Shown here: piece by piece, positions 1 through 8,491 of the stretch
Numbering within the stretch: position 1 is the first letter of the stretch
Layout: every line of letters starts with the position of its first letter
Source of the DNA: Paragemmobacter kunshanensis
Lineage (GTDB): Bacteria; Pseudomonadota; Alphaproteobacteria; Rhodobacterales; Rhodobacteraceae
Assembly: GCF_011059185.1 (NCBI RefSeq)
Contig: NZ_JAALFE010000017.1
Coordinates: 26,242 to 90,241 of the forward strand
Length of the DNA stretch: 64,000 nt
Reading direction: 5' to 3'
Notes under the pieces: generated by a model
What the model was told of the DNA's origin: nothing
The model's input: only the letters and a program-made list of their open reading frames with translations
Database searches by the model: none
Translations under genes and position numbers: made by a program

Positions 1-72
1 AACCTGCTGGTGGATATCCTTTATCCGCTGCTTGATCCGCGGGCGACCGATCCGAAGGCGAGCCGGGTATGA
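1..72 (+). CDS. C-terminal end of a DppB-type ABC transporter permease (partial)
   Basis: Only the last 23 codons are inside the window; the gene begins upstream of base 1. The reading frame gives NLLVDILYPLLDPRATDPKA and ends in TGA at 70-72. The pattern DxLYxxLDPR is the usual C-terminus of DppB/OppB inner-membrane permeases, which form the translocation pore of peptide/nickel-type ABC importers with a DppC partner. The next gene, a DppC homologue, starts inside this one (ATGA overlap at 69-72), as expected for the two permeases of one transporter. Confidence 0.8.
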   Translation, partial: NLLVDILYPLLDPRATDPKASRV

Positions 73-1022
73 CCGCGGGACCGATCATCACGCCCGGCGA
101 CGACCGGCCCGGCAGCCTGTGGCGGGACGCATGGCGCCGCCTGCGGCGCAACCGGCTGGCGGTGGCGGGGCTTGTCATCCTGGCGCTGCTGGTGCTGGTG
201 GCGGCCTTCGGGCCATGGCTGACGCCCTATGATTTCCTGAGCCAGAACCTGGATGCGCGGAACCTGCCGCCGTCGATGGCCCATCCCTTCGGGACGGATG
301 ACCTGGGGCGGGATGTGCTGTCGCGGGTGATCTATGGGGCGCGGACGGCCTTTCTGGTGGCGGTGCTGGTGACGGCGGTGGCCCTGCTGATCGGGGTGGT
401 GCTGGGGGCGATTGCCGGGTTCTATGGCGGGGCCTTCGACAAGGGGCTGATGTGGGTGACGGACATGACGATGTCGGTGCCGCAGCTTCTGCTGGTGGTG
501 GTGATCAATGCCTCGCTCAAGCAGCCCATCACGCTGTGGATGGAGGCGCGCTATCTGGAGACGCTGAACCCCATCTACCGCAATTCGGCGATCATTGATT
601 TCGTGCTGGTCTTCGGATCCATGGCGCTGATTTCCTGGCCGCCCTATGCGCGGCTGGTGCGGGCGCAGGTGCTTTCGATCCGCAATCGGCCCTATGTCAC
701 GGCGGCGCGGGCGCTGGGGCTGACGAACCGGATCATCCTGACGCGTTATGTTCTGCCCAATGCCGCCGGGCCGCTGATCGTGGCGGTATCGGCGGGGCTG
801 GGCACGGCGATGGTGCTGGAAAGCGCGTTTTCCTTCCTTGGCATCGGGGTGAACCCGCCGACGCCAAGCTGGGGGAACATGATTTCCGACGGGCTGCGCG
901 TCTGGACGAATTACCCGCATCTTCTTCTGGCGCCGGCCGCGGTTCTGGCCGTGGTCACCGTCGCCTTCAACTTTCTGGGCGACGGGCTGAATGACGCGCT
1001 TAATCCCAAGGGGCAGAAATGA
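69..1022 (+). CDS. DppC/OppC-type ABC transporter permease
   Basis: Inner-membrane permease of 317 residues, the usual size for DppC. It has the N-terminal cytoplasmic stretch and first membrane helix (around residues 28-50, RNRLAVAGLVILALLVLVAA), the conserved periplasmic segment HPFGTDDLGRDVLSRVIYGAR, and a BPD-type permease domain. The EAA loop, which contacts the ATPases, is visible in TAARALGLTNRIILTRYVLPN. It overlaps its neighbours by 4 bp on both sides and belongs to one operon with them. The substrate is not shown by sequence. The acid-sugar enzymes downstream suggest an organic acid or derivative rather than a peptide, but that is inference. Confidence 0.9.
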   Translation: MTAGPIITPGDDRPGSLWRDAWRRLRRNRLAVAGLVILALLVLVAAFGPWLTPYDFLSQNLDARNLPPSMAHPFGTDDLGRDVLSRVIYGARTAFLVAVLVTAVALLIGVVLGAIAGFYGGAFDKGLMWVTDMTMSVPQLLLVVVINASLKQPITLWMEARYLETLNPIYRNSAIIDFVLVFGSMALISWPPYARLVRAQVLSIRNRPYVTAARALGLTNRIILTRYVLPNAAGPLIVAVSAGLGTAMVLESAFSFLGIGVNPPTPSWGNMISDGLRVWTNYPHLLLAPAAVLAVVTVAFNFLGDGLNDALNPKGQK

Positions 1023-2011
1023 GCGCGCTGCTGGAGATCCGCGGGCTGACCATCGACATCGAGCGGGACACGGGCCCGGCCCGGGTGGTGGACGGCATCG
1101 ACCTTGCGGTTGAGGAGGGGGAATCCCTTGGCATCGTGGGGGAATCCGGCTGCGGCAAGAGCCTGACCATGCTGTCGCTGGTGGGGCTGCTGCCCAACCG
1201 CATCCGGGCGACCGGGGGCAGCGCGCGGTTTGCGGGGCAGGATCTGCTGGCCCTGCCGCAGGAGGCGCTGCGCAAGCTGCGGGGATCGCAGATCGGGTTC
1301 ATCTTCCAGGACCCGATGACAAGCCTGAACCCGGTGATGCGCGTGGGCGAGCAGATCGCCGAGGCGCTGATCCATCAGAGCGGGATGGCCAAGCCCGCCG
1401 CGATGGAGCGGGCGGCGGAACTGCTGGAACTGGTGGGCATCCCCTCGCCCCGGGATCGGCTGATGGCCTATCCGCACGAGCTTTCCGGTGGGATGCGGCA
1501 GCGGGTGATGATCGCCATCGGCCTTGCCGGTTCGCCGCGCCTTCTGATCGCGGATGAGCCGACGACGGCGCTGGATGTGACGATCCAGGCGCAGATCGTG
1601 GATCTGGTGCGTGACCTGAAGGATCGTTTCGGAATGTCGGTGGTGTGGATCACGCATGATCTGGCGCTGATCGCGGGGTTGGCCGACAGGATCGCGGTGC
1701 TTTACGCCGGGACGGTGGTCGAGGATGCGCCGGTGGAGGTGATCTTTGACCGGCCCACGCATCCCTATACGCGCGGGTTGCTGGCCTCGTTGCCGACGTT
1801 GACGGACAGGCCGATGACGCGGCTGCCCTCGATCGGGGGCACGCCGCCCGAGCCGGGGCGGCGTCCGCCGGGATGCCCCTTTGCGCCGCGCTGCACGCTG
1901 GCCGAAGCGGCCTGTGACGCCGCCGTGCCGAAGCTGGCCGCCGTGCCGGGCAGCGACCCGCGCCACCGCGTCGCCTGTTTCGTGACGGCGGGGGAAGGGG
2001 GGCGGGCATGA
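1019..2011 (+). CDS. DppD/OppD-type ABC transporter ATP-binding protein
   Basis: Cytoplasmic ATPase of 330 residues energising the importer with the following DppF-like protein. Walker A is GESGCGKS (near residue 42), the signature is ELSGGMRQRVMIAIGLA, Walker B is LLIADEPTTALDVT and the switch histidine is in WITHDLALIAG. The C-terminal oligopeptide/dipeptide extension has the cysteine-rich GCPFAPRCTLAEAAC motif typical of this subfamily, which can bind an iron-sulfur cluster in some members. ATGA overlaps join it to both neighbours, so translational coupling is likely. Confidence 0.92.
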   Translation: MSALLEIRGLTIDIERDTGPARVVDGIDLAVEEGESLGIVGESGCGKSLTMLSLVGLLPNRIRATGGSARFAGQDLLALPQEALRKLRGSQIGFIFQDPMTSLNPVMRVGEQIAEALIHQSGMAKPAAMERAAELLELVGIPSPRDRLMAYPHELSGGMRQRVMIAIGLAGSPRLLIADEPTTALDVTIQAQIVDLVRDLKDRFGMSVVWITHDLALIAGLADRIAVLYAGTVVEDAPVEVIFDRPTHPYTRGLLASLPTLTDRPMTRLPSIGGTPPEPGRRPPGCPFAPRCTLAEAACDAAVPKLAAVPGSDPRHRVACFVTAGEGGRA

Positions 2012-3012
2012 GCGCGACATTGCTGTCGATCCGCGACCTGCGGAAGGAATTTCCCGTGCGGCTGGGGGCCTTTGGCGAAAGGGCGGCCACGGTACATGCG
2101 CTGGACGGGTTCAGCGTGGATATCGTCGAGGGCGAGACGCTGTCGCTTGTGGGGGAATCGGGCTGCGGGAAATCGACCACGGGCTATTGCGTGCTGAACA
2201 TCCAGCGGCCCACCAGCGGATCGGTGATCTATGCGGGCACGGATATCGCCAAGCTGGACGATGACGGGATGCGCCCCTTCCGGCGCGATCTGCAGATCGT
2301 TTTCCAGGATCCCTATTCGACGCTGAACCCACGGATGACCATCGGCGATGCGCTGGCCGAGCCGATCCTGTTTCACGGGCTGGCCCCGAAGGCCGAGATC
2401 CGCGACAGGCTGCGGCAGTTGCTGGCCGATGTCGGGCTGTCGGAGCGGTTCGCCAACCGCTATCCGCACGAGCTTTCGGGGGGGCAGCGGCAGAGGGTGG
2501 CGATTGCGCGGGCGCTGGCCTGCCGACCGCGGTTCATCGTCTGCGACGAGGCGATTTCGGCGCTGGATGTTTCGGTGCAGGCGCAGATCCTGAACCTGCT
2601 CTTGGACCTGCAGGAGAAATACGGGCTGACCTATCTGTTCATCGCGCATGATCTGGCGGTGGTGCGCCATATCTCGGATCGGGTGGGGGTGATGTATCTG
2701 GGCCGGATGGCCGAGCTGGCCCGGGCCGAGGCGCTGTTTGCGCGGCCGTTGCATCCCTATACGCGGGCGCTGCTGTCGGCGGTGCCATCGACCGATCCGC
2801 GCGCGGCGCGCAACCGGCAGCGGTTGCAGGGCGAGGTGCCTTCGCCGCTGTCGCCGCCATCGGGGTGCCGGTTCCATACGCGCTGCCCCTTGGCGCGCGA
2901 CCGCTGCCGGAGCGAGGCCCCCGCCCTGCGCGAGGTGGCAGAGGGCCAGTCGGTGGCCTGCCATGCCGTTGCCTCAGCCACTGAAACGAATTGGGAGAAC
3001 AGCCCGGCATGA
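2008..3012 (+). CDS. DppF/OppF-type ABC transporter ATP-binding protein
   Basis: Second ATPase of the importer, 334 residues. It shows Walker [10 protein letters not shown], the Q-loop region [15 protein letters not shown], signature [17 protein letters not shown], Walker [20 protein letters not shown] and the H-loop in [15 protein letters not shown]. The C-terminal motif [14 protein letters not shown] is the OppF/DppF counterpart of the cysteine-rich tail in the preceding gene. It is coupled by ATGA to the preceding ATPase and to the following PdxA-like gene. The transporter and the catabolic enzymes are therefore one transcription unit. Confidence 0.92.
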   Translation: MSATLLSIRDLRKEFPVRLGAFGERAATVHALDGFSVDIVEGETLSLVGESGCGKSTTGYCVLNIQRPTSGSVIYAGTDIAKLDDDGMRPFRRDLQIVFQDPYSTLNPRMTIGDALAEPILFHGLAPKAEIRDRLRQLLADVGLSERFANRYPHELSGGQRQRVAIARALACRPRFIVCDEAISALDVSVQAQILNLLLDLQEKYGLTYLFIAHDLAVVRHISDRVGVMYLGRMAELARAEALFARPLHPYTRALLSAVPSTDPRAARNRQRLQGEVPSPLSPPSGCRFHTRCPLARDRCRSEAPALREVAEGQSVACHAVASATETNWENSPA

Positions 3013-3965
3013 CGACCGATCTGATTGGCATAACCATGGGGGATCCGGCTGGCGTGGGGCCGGAGATCATCGTGAAGTCGCTGGCGGCGATGTCGCCCGA
3101 GGCGCGGCGGGGCATCCGCATCTATGGCAACCGCGACAGCCTTGCCGCGGCAGAGGCGGTGCTGGCGACGGGGTTGGATCTGGCGGCGCTGGATGTGGCG
3201 CATGTGGAGATTCCCGGCGCGCGGCCCGCCTTTGGCAAGCTGGATCCGCGCTGCGGCGAAGCCTGCTATCGGTTCATTGCACTGGCCGTGCAGGATGCGA
3301 TGGCCGGGCGGATCGGCTGCATCGTGACCGCGCCCATCAACAAGGCCGCGCTGAATGCGGCGGGGCATCACCATGACGGGCATACCGGGCTGCTGGCGCA
3401 TCTGACCGGGACGCCGCGCTGCCATATGCTGCTGGCCTCGGAGCGGTTGTCGGTGATCCACAATTCGACCCATGTGTCGCTGCGCGATGCCATCGCGCGG
3501 GCCACGACCGAGCGGGTGCTGGAGACGATCCGCGCCGGGCATCGGCATCTGGTGCGGCTGGGGATGGCGGCGCCGCATATCGCGGTGGCGGGGGTGAACC
3601 CGCATTGCGGCGAGGGCGGGTTGTTCGGCAGCGAGGATGACGATCAGATCACGCCAGCCGTTGCGGCGGCGCGGGCCGAGGGCATCAATGTGGAAGGCCC
3701 GATATCGGCGGATACGGTCTTTCACCGGGCCTATACCGGGGCCTTCGACCTGGTTGTCGCGCAGTATCACGATCAGGGGCATATCCCGATCAAGCTGGTG
3801 GCCTTCGACACGGCGGTGAATGTGTCGGTCGGGCTGCCGATCGACCGTTGTTCGGTGGATCACGGCACCGCCTTTGACATTGCCGGACGCGGGATCGCGG
3901 ACAATGGCAACCTTGACCATGCGCTGGCCTATGCCGCGCGGCTGACCGCCAGCAGGAGGCGCTGA
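3009..3965 (+). CDS. PdxA2-like 4-phospho-acid-sugar dehydrogenase
   Basis: PdxA-superfamily NAD-dependent dehydrogenase of 318 residues. The start at 3009 is chosen because it gives the canonical [20 protein letters not shown]-terminus and an ATGA overlap with the ATPase gene; an in-frame ATG at 2991 would add a non-conserved extension. Metal and phosphate motifs are visible in [27 protein letters not shown] and [17 protein letters not shown]. True PdxA acts in vitamin B6 synthesis. PdxA2 (DenD/DtnD-type) proteins act with DUF1537 kinases to oxidise and decarboxylate phosphorylated D-threonate or erythronate to dihydroxyacetone phosphate. A DUF1537 kinase lies at 6792-7850, so the catabolic role is preferred. 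Exact substrate unknown. Confidence 0.85.
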   Translation: MTTDLIGITMGDPAGVGPEIIVKSLAAMSPEARRGIRIYGNRDSLAAAEAVLATGLDLAALDVAHVEIPGARPAFGKLDPRCGEACYRFIALAVQDAMAGRIGCIVTAPINKAALNAAGHHHDGHTGLLAHLTGTPRCHMLLASERLSVIHNSTHVSLRDAIARATTERVLETIRAGHRHLVRLGMAAPHIAVAGVNPHCGEGGLFGSEDDDQITPAVAAARAEGINVEGPISADTVFHRAYTGAFDLVVAQYHDQGHIPIKLVAFDTAVNVSVGLPIDRCSVDHGTAFDIAGRGIADNGNLDHALAYAARLTASRRR

Positions 3966-3968
3966 TCC

Positions 3969-4895
3969 ATGTCTGTTTCCCTTTCCGGTGTGCATTGCGC
4001 GGCGGCAACGCCGGTGCGGCCCGACCTTTCGCCCGATCTGGTGGCCTTTGCCGCGCATTGCCGCGCCTTGCTGGAGGATGGCTGCGACGGCATCGCGCTT
4101 TTGGGCACGACGGGCGAGGCGAATTCCTTTTCCTCGGTCGAGCGGCGGGAGATCCTTGAGGCGGCGCTGAAGGCGGGGATCGCGGCGGATCGGCTGTTGC
4201 CGGGAACAGGGCTTGCGAATGTGCCCGAGACGGTGGAGTTGACGCGGCATGCGCTGTCTTGCGGGGTGACGACGGTCGTGATGCTGCCGCCCTTCTACTA
4301 CAAGGGCGCAAGCGACGAGGGCCTTTATGCGGCCTATGCGCGGGTGATCGAGGCGGTGGGAGATTCGCGGCTGCGGGTGGTTCTTTACCACATCCCGCAG
4401 ATGACGGGCCTGCCCATCAGCCATGACCTGATCGACCGGCTGCGCACGGCCTTTCCGGAAACGGTGGTGGGCATCAAGGATTCCGCCGGGAAGATCGAGA
4501 ACATGGAGGCGATGATCGCGCGCTTTCCGGGCTTTGCCGTGCTGGCGGGGGCGGATCCGCTGCTGTTGCCGCTGATGCGGATGGGCGGGGCGGGCTGCAT
4601 CACTGCCACATCGAACCTTGTGGCGCGGGAACTGGCCTTCATCTTTCGCCATGCCACGGACCCGGCGCGGGAGGCCGACGTGGCCGCCGCGCAGGCCCGG
4701 ATCAACGCCTATCGCGACCTGTCCAATTCCTATGTCCAGATTCCCGCGATCAAGGCCATGATCGGCCGCCGTCATGGCGATGCAGGCTGGGCGCGCACGC
4801 GCCCGCCGCTGGTGGCAGTGGATGCCGCAGGGCAGGCCGACCTGGCCGCCAGGCTTGACGAGATCGACACCCTTTTTCCCGGAGCCATGGCATGA
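3969..4895 (+). CDS. DapA-family lyase/synthase (dihydrodipicolinate synthase-like)
   Basis: A 308-residue TIM-barrel protein of the N-acetylneuraminate lyase/DapA family. It contains the GTTGEANSFSSVER motif near residue 43, the catalytic tyrosine region VVLYHIPQMTGLP and the Schiff-base lysine in VVGIKDSAGKIENM. Family members use pyruvate or a 2-keto acid in aldol addition or cleavage, or dehydrate acid sugars. The setting beside a PdxA2-like dehydrogenase, a DUF1537 kinase and an alcohol dehydrogenase argues for a catabolic aldolase or dehydratase, not lysine synthesis. It follows the PdxA2 gene by 3 bp and overlaps the next gene by ATGA. Confidence 0.85.
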   Translation: MSVSLSGVHCAAATPVRPDLSPDLVAFAAHCRALLEDGCDGIALLGTTGEANSFSSVERREILEAALKAGIAADRLLPGTGLANVPETVELTRHALSCGVTTVVMLPPFYYKGASDEGLYAAYARVIEAVGDSRLRVVLYHIPQMTGLPISHDLIDRLRTAFPETVVGIKDSAGKIENMEAMIARFPGFAVLAGADPLLLPLMRMGGAGCITATSNLVARELAFIFRHATDPAREADVAAAQARINAYRDLSNSYVQIPAIKAMIGRRHGDAGWARTRPPLVAVDAAGQADLAARLDEIDTLFPGAMA

Positions 4896-6016
4896 ACGAC
4901 TATGCCTCACCCTTGCGGTTGTTCCAGCCGCGCCAGTTCGACTATGGCGCGGGCAGCGCGGCGCAGGTCGGTGTCTGGGCCGCGACAGAGGGGTTCGGAC
5001 GCATCCTTGTCCTGACCCAGAAGGTGATGGTGCCGCTGATCGACCGGCTGGCCCTGCCGGGGCAGGTGGTGGTGTTTGACGGGGTGCAGCCGGAGCCGGA
5101 CAGCGCGAACCTTGCCCAGGCGCTGGAGGCGGCGCGGGCCGCGGCGCCGGATCTGGTGATCGGCTTTGGCGGCGGATCGGTGATGGATCTGGCCAAGCTG
5201 GTGACGGTGCTGCGCGGCGGTCAGGAACTGGCGGATGTGATCGGGCCGAACCGGGTGGCAGGGCGGCAGAACGCGCTGGCGCTGGTGCCGACGACGGCGG
5301 GAACGGGATCGGAGGCGGGTATCCGCGCGCTGGTGACGGATGCGGCCACGATGAACAAGGTGGCGGTAGAGAGCCGCCATCTGATGCCCGACATGGTGGC
5401 GCTGGACCCGGACCTGACGATGTCGGTGCCGCCTGCGGTGACGGCGGCGACGGGGATCGACGCCATGGCGCATTGCGTGGAGGCCTTCACCAACCGCAAG
5501 GCGCATCCGCTGATCGACAATTATGCGCGGCTGGGGTTCGGGCTGGTGGCGCGGTATCTGCCGCGCGCGGTGCGGGACGGCGCGGATGCCGAGGCCCGCG
5601 CGGCGCTGCTGCTGGCGGCCTATTACGGGGGCATCTGCCTTGGCCCGGTGAATACGGCGGCGGGGCATGCGCTGGCCTATCCGCTGGGCACGCGGTTGAA
5701 GCTGGCGCATGGCCTGGCGAATGCGGTGATCTTTCCGCATGTCCTGGCCTTCAACCAGCCGGTTGCGGGGGCCAAGACCGCCGAGATCGCGGCGGCCCTG
5801 GGCCTGCGGCATGACAGCGAGGCGGCGCTGCGCGAGGATGCGGCGCGGTGGTGCGCGCAGTTCGGGGTGGAGATGCGGCTGTCGCGGCTGGGCGCGACCG
5901 AGGATCAGCTGGCGGGCTGGGCGGCCGAGGCCCATGCCATCCGCCGCCTGATGGACAACAACCCGCGCGACATGACGGTGGACGAGGTGCTGACGATCTA
6001 TCGCGCCGCCTTCTGA
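4892..6016 (+). CDS. Iron-containing alcohol dehydrogenase (group III)
   Basis: Cytoplasmic NAD(P)-dependent oxidoreductase, 374 residues. The nucleotide-binding motif is GFGGGSVMDLAKL (near residue 90), followed by PTTAGTGSEAGI. The metal ligands are expected in TGIDAMAHCVEAFTNR and in the histidines of GHALAYPLGTRLKLAHGLANA. It is the last plus-strand gene of the acid-sugar operon, starting within the DapA-like gene (ATGA, 4892-4895), and it converges on the regulator at 6037. It probably oxidises a hydroxy-acid or reduces an aldehyde made by the DapA-like enzyme; the substrate cannot be read from the sequence. Confidence 0.88.
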   Translation: MNDYASPLRLFQPRQFDYGAGSAAQVGVWAATEGFGRILVLTQKVMVPLIDRLALPGQVVVFDGVQPEPDSANLAQALEAARAAAPDLVIGFGGGSVMDLAKLVTVLRGGQELADVIGPNRVAGRQNALALVPTTAGTGSEAGIRALVTDAATMNKVAVESRHLMPDMVALDPDLTMSVPPAVTAATGIDAMAHCVEAFTNRKAHPLIDNYARLGFGLVARYLPRAVRDGADAEARAALLLAAYYGGICLGPVNTAAGHALAYPLGTRLKLAHGLANAVIFPHVLAFNQPVAGAKTAEIAAALGLRHDSEAALREDAARWCAQFGVEMRLSRLGATEDQLAGWAAEAHAIRRLMDNNPRDMTVDEVLTIYRAAF

Positions 6017-6036
6017 CCGGGGCGGCGCGCGGGCCG

Positions 6037-6795
6037 TCAGCCGCGGGAGGAAAGGTCCAGCAGCCGGCCTTCGAACAGCCGGTCGCGCGATCCGGTGATG
6101 TGGCGGCGCATGCAATCGCGCGCGGTTTCCGCCTCTCCGCGCCGGATGGCATCGAAGATGGCGGCATGTTCGTCCAGCACATGATCCAGCCCGCCACGCA
6201 CGGTTTGCAGCGACAGGCCGTGAAACTTCATCCCGATGGCGATGTGTTCGCGCAGGGCGCGCATCGAGGTTTCGAAATACTGGTTGTTCGCCGCCGCGGT
6301 GATGGCGAGGTGGAAATCGAAATCGGCATCCTCGCGGTGGCTGCGGCGTTCGGTTGCCTCGCGCATGATCTGCAGGCAGGTGCCGATTTCCGCCAGTTGC
6401 GCATCGCCGCGCCGTGTGGCGGCAAGGGCGGCGGCCTCGGGTTCGATGGTCAGGCGGAATTCGTAGCAGCGCTGCAGATCGGCGATGGTTTCAAGCGGCT
6501 GGAAGGCGATGGGCCTGGGTGTGACGGGGGCGCTGACGAAACTGCCAGCGCCCTGGCGCGAGGTGATGAGTCCCTCTTCGCGCAGGCGCAGGAGGGCGGC
6601 GCGGACGACGGGGCGCGAGACCTGATGCTGTTCGGCAAGGACATTTTCGCCGGGGAGGCGTTCCTCGGGGCCGTATTCGCCGTTCAGGATGGCCCGGCGG
6701 ATGCGATCATGCACGACATCGGCAAGCAGCATCGACTTTGGCCGATCCGCGGTGGTGGCCTGTTTTGCGTTCTTCATGCCGGCCGCGAGGTTCAT
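6037..6795 (-). CDS. FadR-subfamily GntR transcriptional regulator
   Basis: A 252-residue DNA-binding regulator. The N-terminal winged helix-turn-helix is visible in LPGENVLAEQHQVSRPVVRAALL, ending in the GAGSFV wing. The C-terminal half is an all-helical FCD ligand-binding domain with the acidic and histidine residues (FDFHLAITAAANNQYF and FDAIRRGEAETARDCMRRHI) that bind a metal and an organic acid in this subfamily. It is transcribed with the kinase (4 bp overlap at 6792-6795), kinase first, and converges on the alcohol dehydrogenase. It is the obvious candidate to control the transporter/enzyme operon; the effector is unknown. Confidence 0.9.
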   Translation of the reverse strand: MNLAAGMKNAKQATTADRPKSMLLADVVHDRIRRAILNGEYGPEERLPGENVLAEQHQVSRPVVRAALLRLREEGLITSRQGAGSFVSAPVTPRPIAFQPLETIADLQRCYEFRLTIEPEAAALAATRRGDAQLAEIGTCLQIMREATERRSHREDADFDFHLAITAAANNQYFETSMRALREHIAIGMKFHGLSLQTVRGGLDHVLDEHAAIFDAIRRGEAETARDCMRRHITGSRDRLFEGRLLDLSSRG

Positions 6796-7850
6796 GGCTC
6801 TGCTTTCTGGTCAGCGGTTGAGCGAAGGATCAGGTTGAGGCAATCCGGATCGCCGAAACCGCCCGATTTCGTGACAATAAGTGGTGCAGGGGAAAAATCC
6901 AGCGGCAGGCTGACGGGCATTCCGGGCAGCACCTCGCCCATCACGCGAAGCACGCCGGCGCCCATGCGGTGCAGGGCTGCGGCAGCGGTTTCCCCGCCGG
7001 TGAGAAGCAGGCTGTGCCGCCCCTGCAGCAAGCCGTCGGCAAGGCTTTCGGCAAGACGGGCGGCCACCGTCGCCCCATCCGCGCCCGGGCCGGGCGTGGC
7101 CTGGAGGATGGCGATGTCCGGCAGGGGGCCGTGTGGGGCGGCGAGGCCATCCGGTGCCGCGACCCAGAGCGCGCCCGGATGGGCGGCGCGCAGGCGTGCG
7201 ACCTGATCGAGCGTCGCCAGATCGCGCGAGCCGATGAGGAAGGTCATGGGCAGGTGCAGGCGGACGGGCGGCGGCGGGGGCCGGTCCGGGCGGCCCGATG
7301 CCCGGGCCAGGGCCGAGGCAAGGCCGCGCGCGCCTGCAAGCAGCGCCCCCTGCCCCGCCGCGACGATCCGGTCGAGATCGGCATCGGTGCAGGCATCCGG
7401 GCAATCCACGCGAAGGCCGGGGGATACCGGCGGGATGACGGGGATCGGACGGTCCACGCCAAGGCCGGCCACCTGTCCTTTCACCACATAACGGCCCAGT
7501 TCCGGGATCGCGGGACAAAGGACGAGCCGGGGCGGTTGCCGCACGGCGGCGATCGCCAGGGTTTCGGCCGCAACATGGCCCTTCATCCGGCTGTCGATCT
7601 TCTTGAACAGGCGCGGGACTTCGGCCAGGGCCAGGGCCGCGTGCCGGGCGCGGGAGGCGGCCTCGTCGCTTGTCAGTTCGCGGCTGTTGAGCGAGACGGC
7701 AAGGACATCCGGACCGGCGGCAAGGGCCCGGTCGAGTGCGACGGGATCGGTGGCGACAAGTGTCGTCCAGCCTGCCCGCGCGAAAGGCACGACGGAATCG
7801 AGCGCGCCGGTCAGATCGTCCGAGATCAGGGCCGTATGGGGAGGGGGCAT
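6792..7850 (-). CDS. Four-carbon acid sugar kinase family protein (DUF1537)
   Basis: About 352 residues. The start at 7850 is chosen because it places MPPPHTALISDDLTGALD at the N-terminus, the standard opening of the family, with an AGGAAAGG ribosome site just upstream. An in-frame start at 7919 would add a non-conserved tail. The C-terminal nucleotide-binding region has LLLTGGETAAAALHRMG and the hallmark KSGGFGDPDCL. OtnK/DtnK/DenK relatives phosphorylate the 4-OH of erythronate, threonate or denaturing variants so that a PdxA2-type dehydrogenase can act. It is somewhat shorter than most (about 400-430 residues). It is in one operon with the regulator. Confidence 0.88.
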   Translation of the reverse strand: MPPPHTALISDDLTGALDSVVPFARAGWTTLVATDPVALDRALAAGPDVLAVSLNSRELTSDEAASRARHAALALAEVPRLFKKIDSRMKGHVAAETLAIAAVRQPPRLVLCPAIPELGRYVVKGQVAGLGVDRPIPVIPPVSPGLRVDCPDACTDADLDRIVAAGQGALLAGARGLASALARASGRPDRPPPPPVRLHLPMTFLIGSRDLATLDQVARLRAAHPGALWVAAPDGLAAPHGPLPDIAILQATPGPGADGATVAARLAESLADGLLQGRHSLLLTGGETAAAALHRMGAGVLRVMGEVLPGMPVSLPLDFSPAPLIVTKSGGFGDPDCLNLILRSTADQKAEP

Positions 7851-7955
7851 GTCCAACCTTTCCTTGGCCCCCGAGTAAAGCGCACAGCCTGTAAAGTTGC
7901 AAACCATTTGTAAATCCACCGCAGGCGGGACCGGGTGGGCAGAAGGTCTGGTCGA
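7851..7955 (-). promoter_or_regulatory. Leader of the kinase-regulator operon with repeated CTTTAC/TTTAC words
   Basis: This 105-bp gap lies upstream of the kinase. On the minus strand it carries three TTTAC words at 7914-7910, 7895-7891 and 7879-7875, and a weak TTTGCA at 7904-7899 that could serve as a -35 element. No convincing -10 partner is seen. The AT-rich core (7891-7915) stands out from the surrounding GC-rich DNA and is a reasonable place for a promoter and FadR-type operator, but there is no clear palindrome. Confidence 0.3.
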
Positions 7956-8477
7956 TCAGGCGGCGGGGATCTGCGCGCCGGTTGCGAAAAGCGCCCAGTC
8001 TTCCAGACTGTCGATATCGGGGGCGATCTGCCGGGCGCATCCTTCGGCGAAGGATTGGAAGGCGGGCAGGTTCAGGCTGTTCACCCCGACGAGGACGGGC
8101 AGGCCGAGGCCGATGGCATCGGCAATGATGCTGCGGAAACCGCGGCCCTCGGCCTCGTGCTTGCCGAACTTGTTGACGATCAGGATATCGGCCCCCTCGG
8201 CCAGACTGGCCGAGACGAGCCCTGCGGCGGTTTCGAGGGCGGAGGGATCGAGCCTGCATCCGCGGGCGGACTGGCCCAGTGCCTGGCTGATGCGCAGGAT
8301 CCGGCCTTCGGGCAGGACGCGGACATCCATGTCGCAGGGGCCGGAATCGCCGCGGTCGGAATTGATCTGGACAATGCCCCGGCAGCGCAGGCCGCGGGCG
8401 GCAAGGCGGGCGGCAAGGTGGAAGAGGATCAGGTCGGTATCGCCCCGACCGGGTGCCATTGTGAAGGCAAGGTGCAT
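7956..8477 (-). CDS. DUF2478 family protein (molybdenum-associated)
   Basis: A 173-residue soluble protein opening with MHLAFTMAPGRGDTDLILFHLA and containing the central ILIVNKFGKHEAEGRGFRS block, both of which I associate with DUF2478, an NTPase-like family often encoded with molybdenum uptake or molybdoenzyme genes. The usual P-loop is replaced by APGRGDTD. It is 14 bp downstream of moeA on the same strand and is likely the last gene of the extended nitrate reductase operon. A role in molybdenum handling or cofactor assembly is inferred from context only. Confidence 0.75.
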   Translation of the reverse strand: MHLAFTMAPGRGDTDLILFHLAARLAARGLRCRGIVQINSDRGDSGPCDMDVRVLPEGRILRISQALGQSARGCRLDPSALETAAGLVSASLAEGADILIVNKFGKHEAEGRGFRSIIADAIGLGLPVLVGVNSLNLPAFQSFAEGCARQIAPDIDSLEDWALFATGAQIPAA

Positions 8478-8491
8478 GGGACGCTCCGGTA

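Noticed and set aside
3009..3965. Calling the gene pdxA of vitamin B6 synthesis
   Set aside because: The neighbouring DUF1537 kinase, FadR-type regulator and transporter favour the PdxA2 catabolic group.
2757..4910. 717-codon open frame on the minus strand across the DppF, PdxA2 and DapA-like genes
   Set aside because: It is the antisense of three well-supported genes, is extremely rich in Arg, His, Gln and Pro, and has no domain. Such frames arise in GC-rich DNA.
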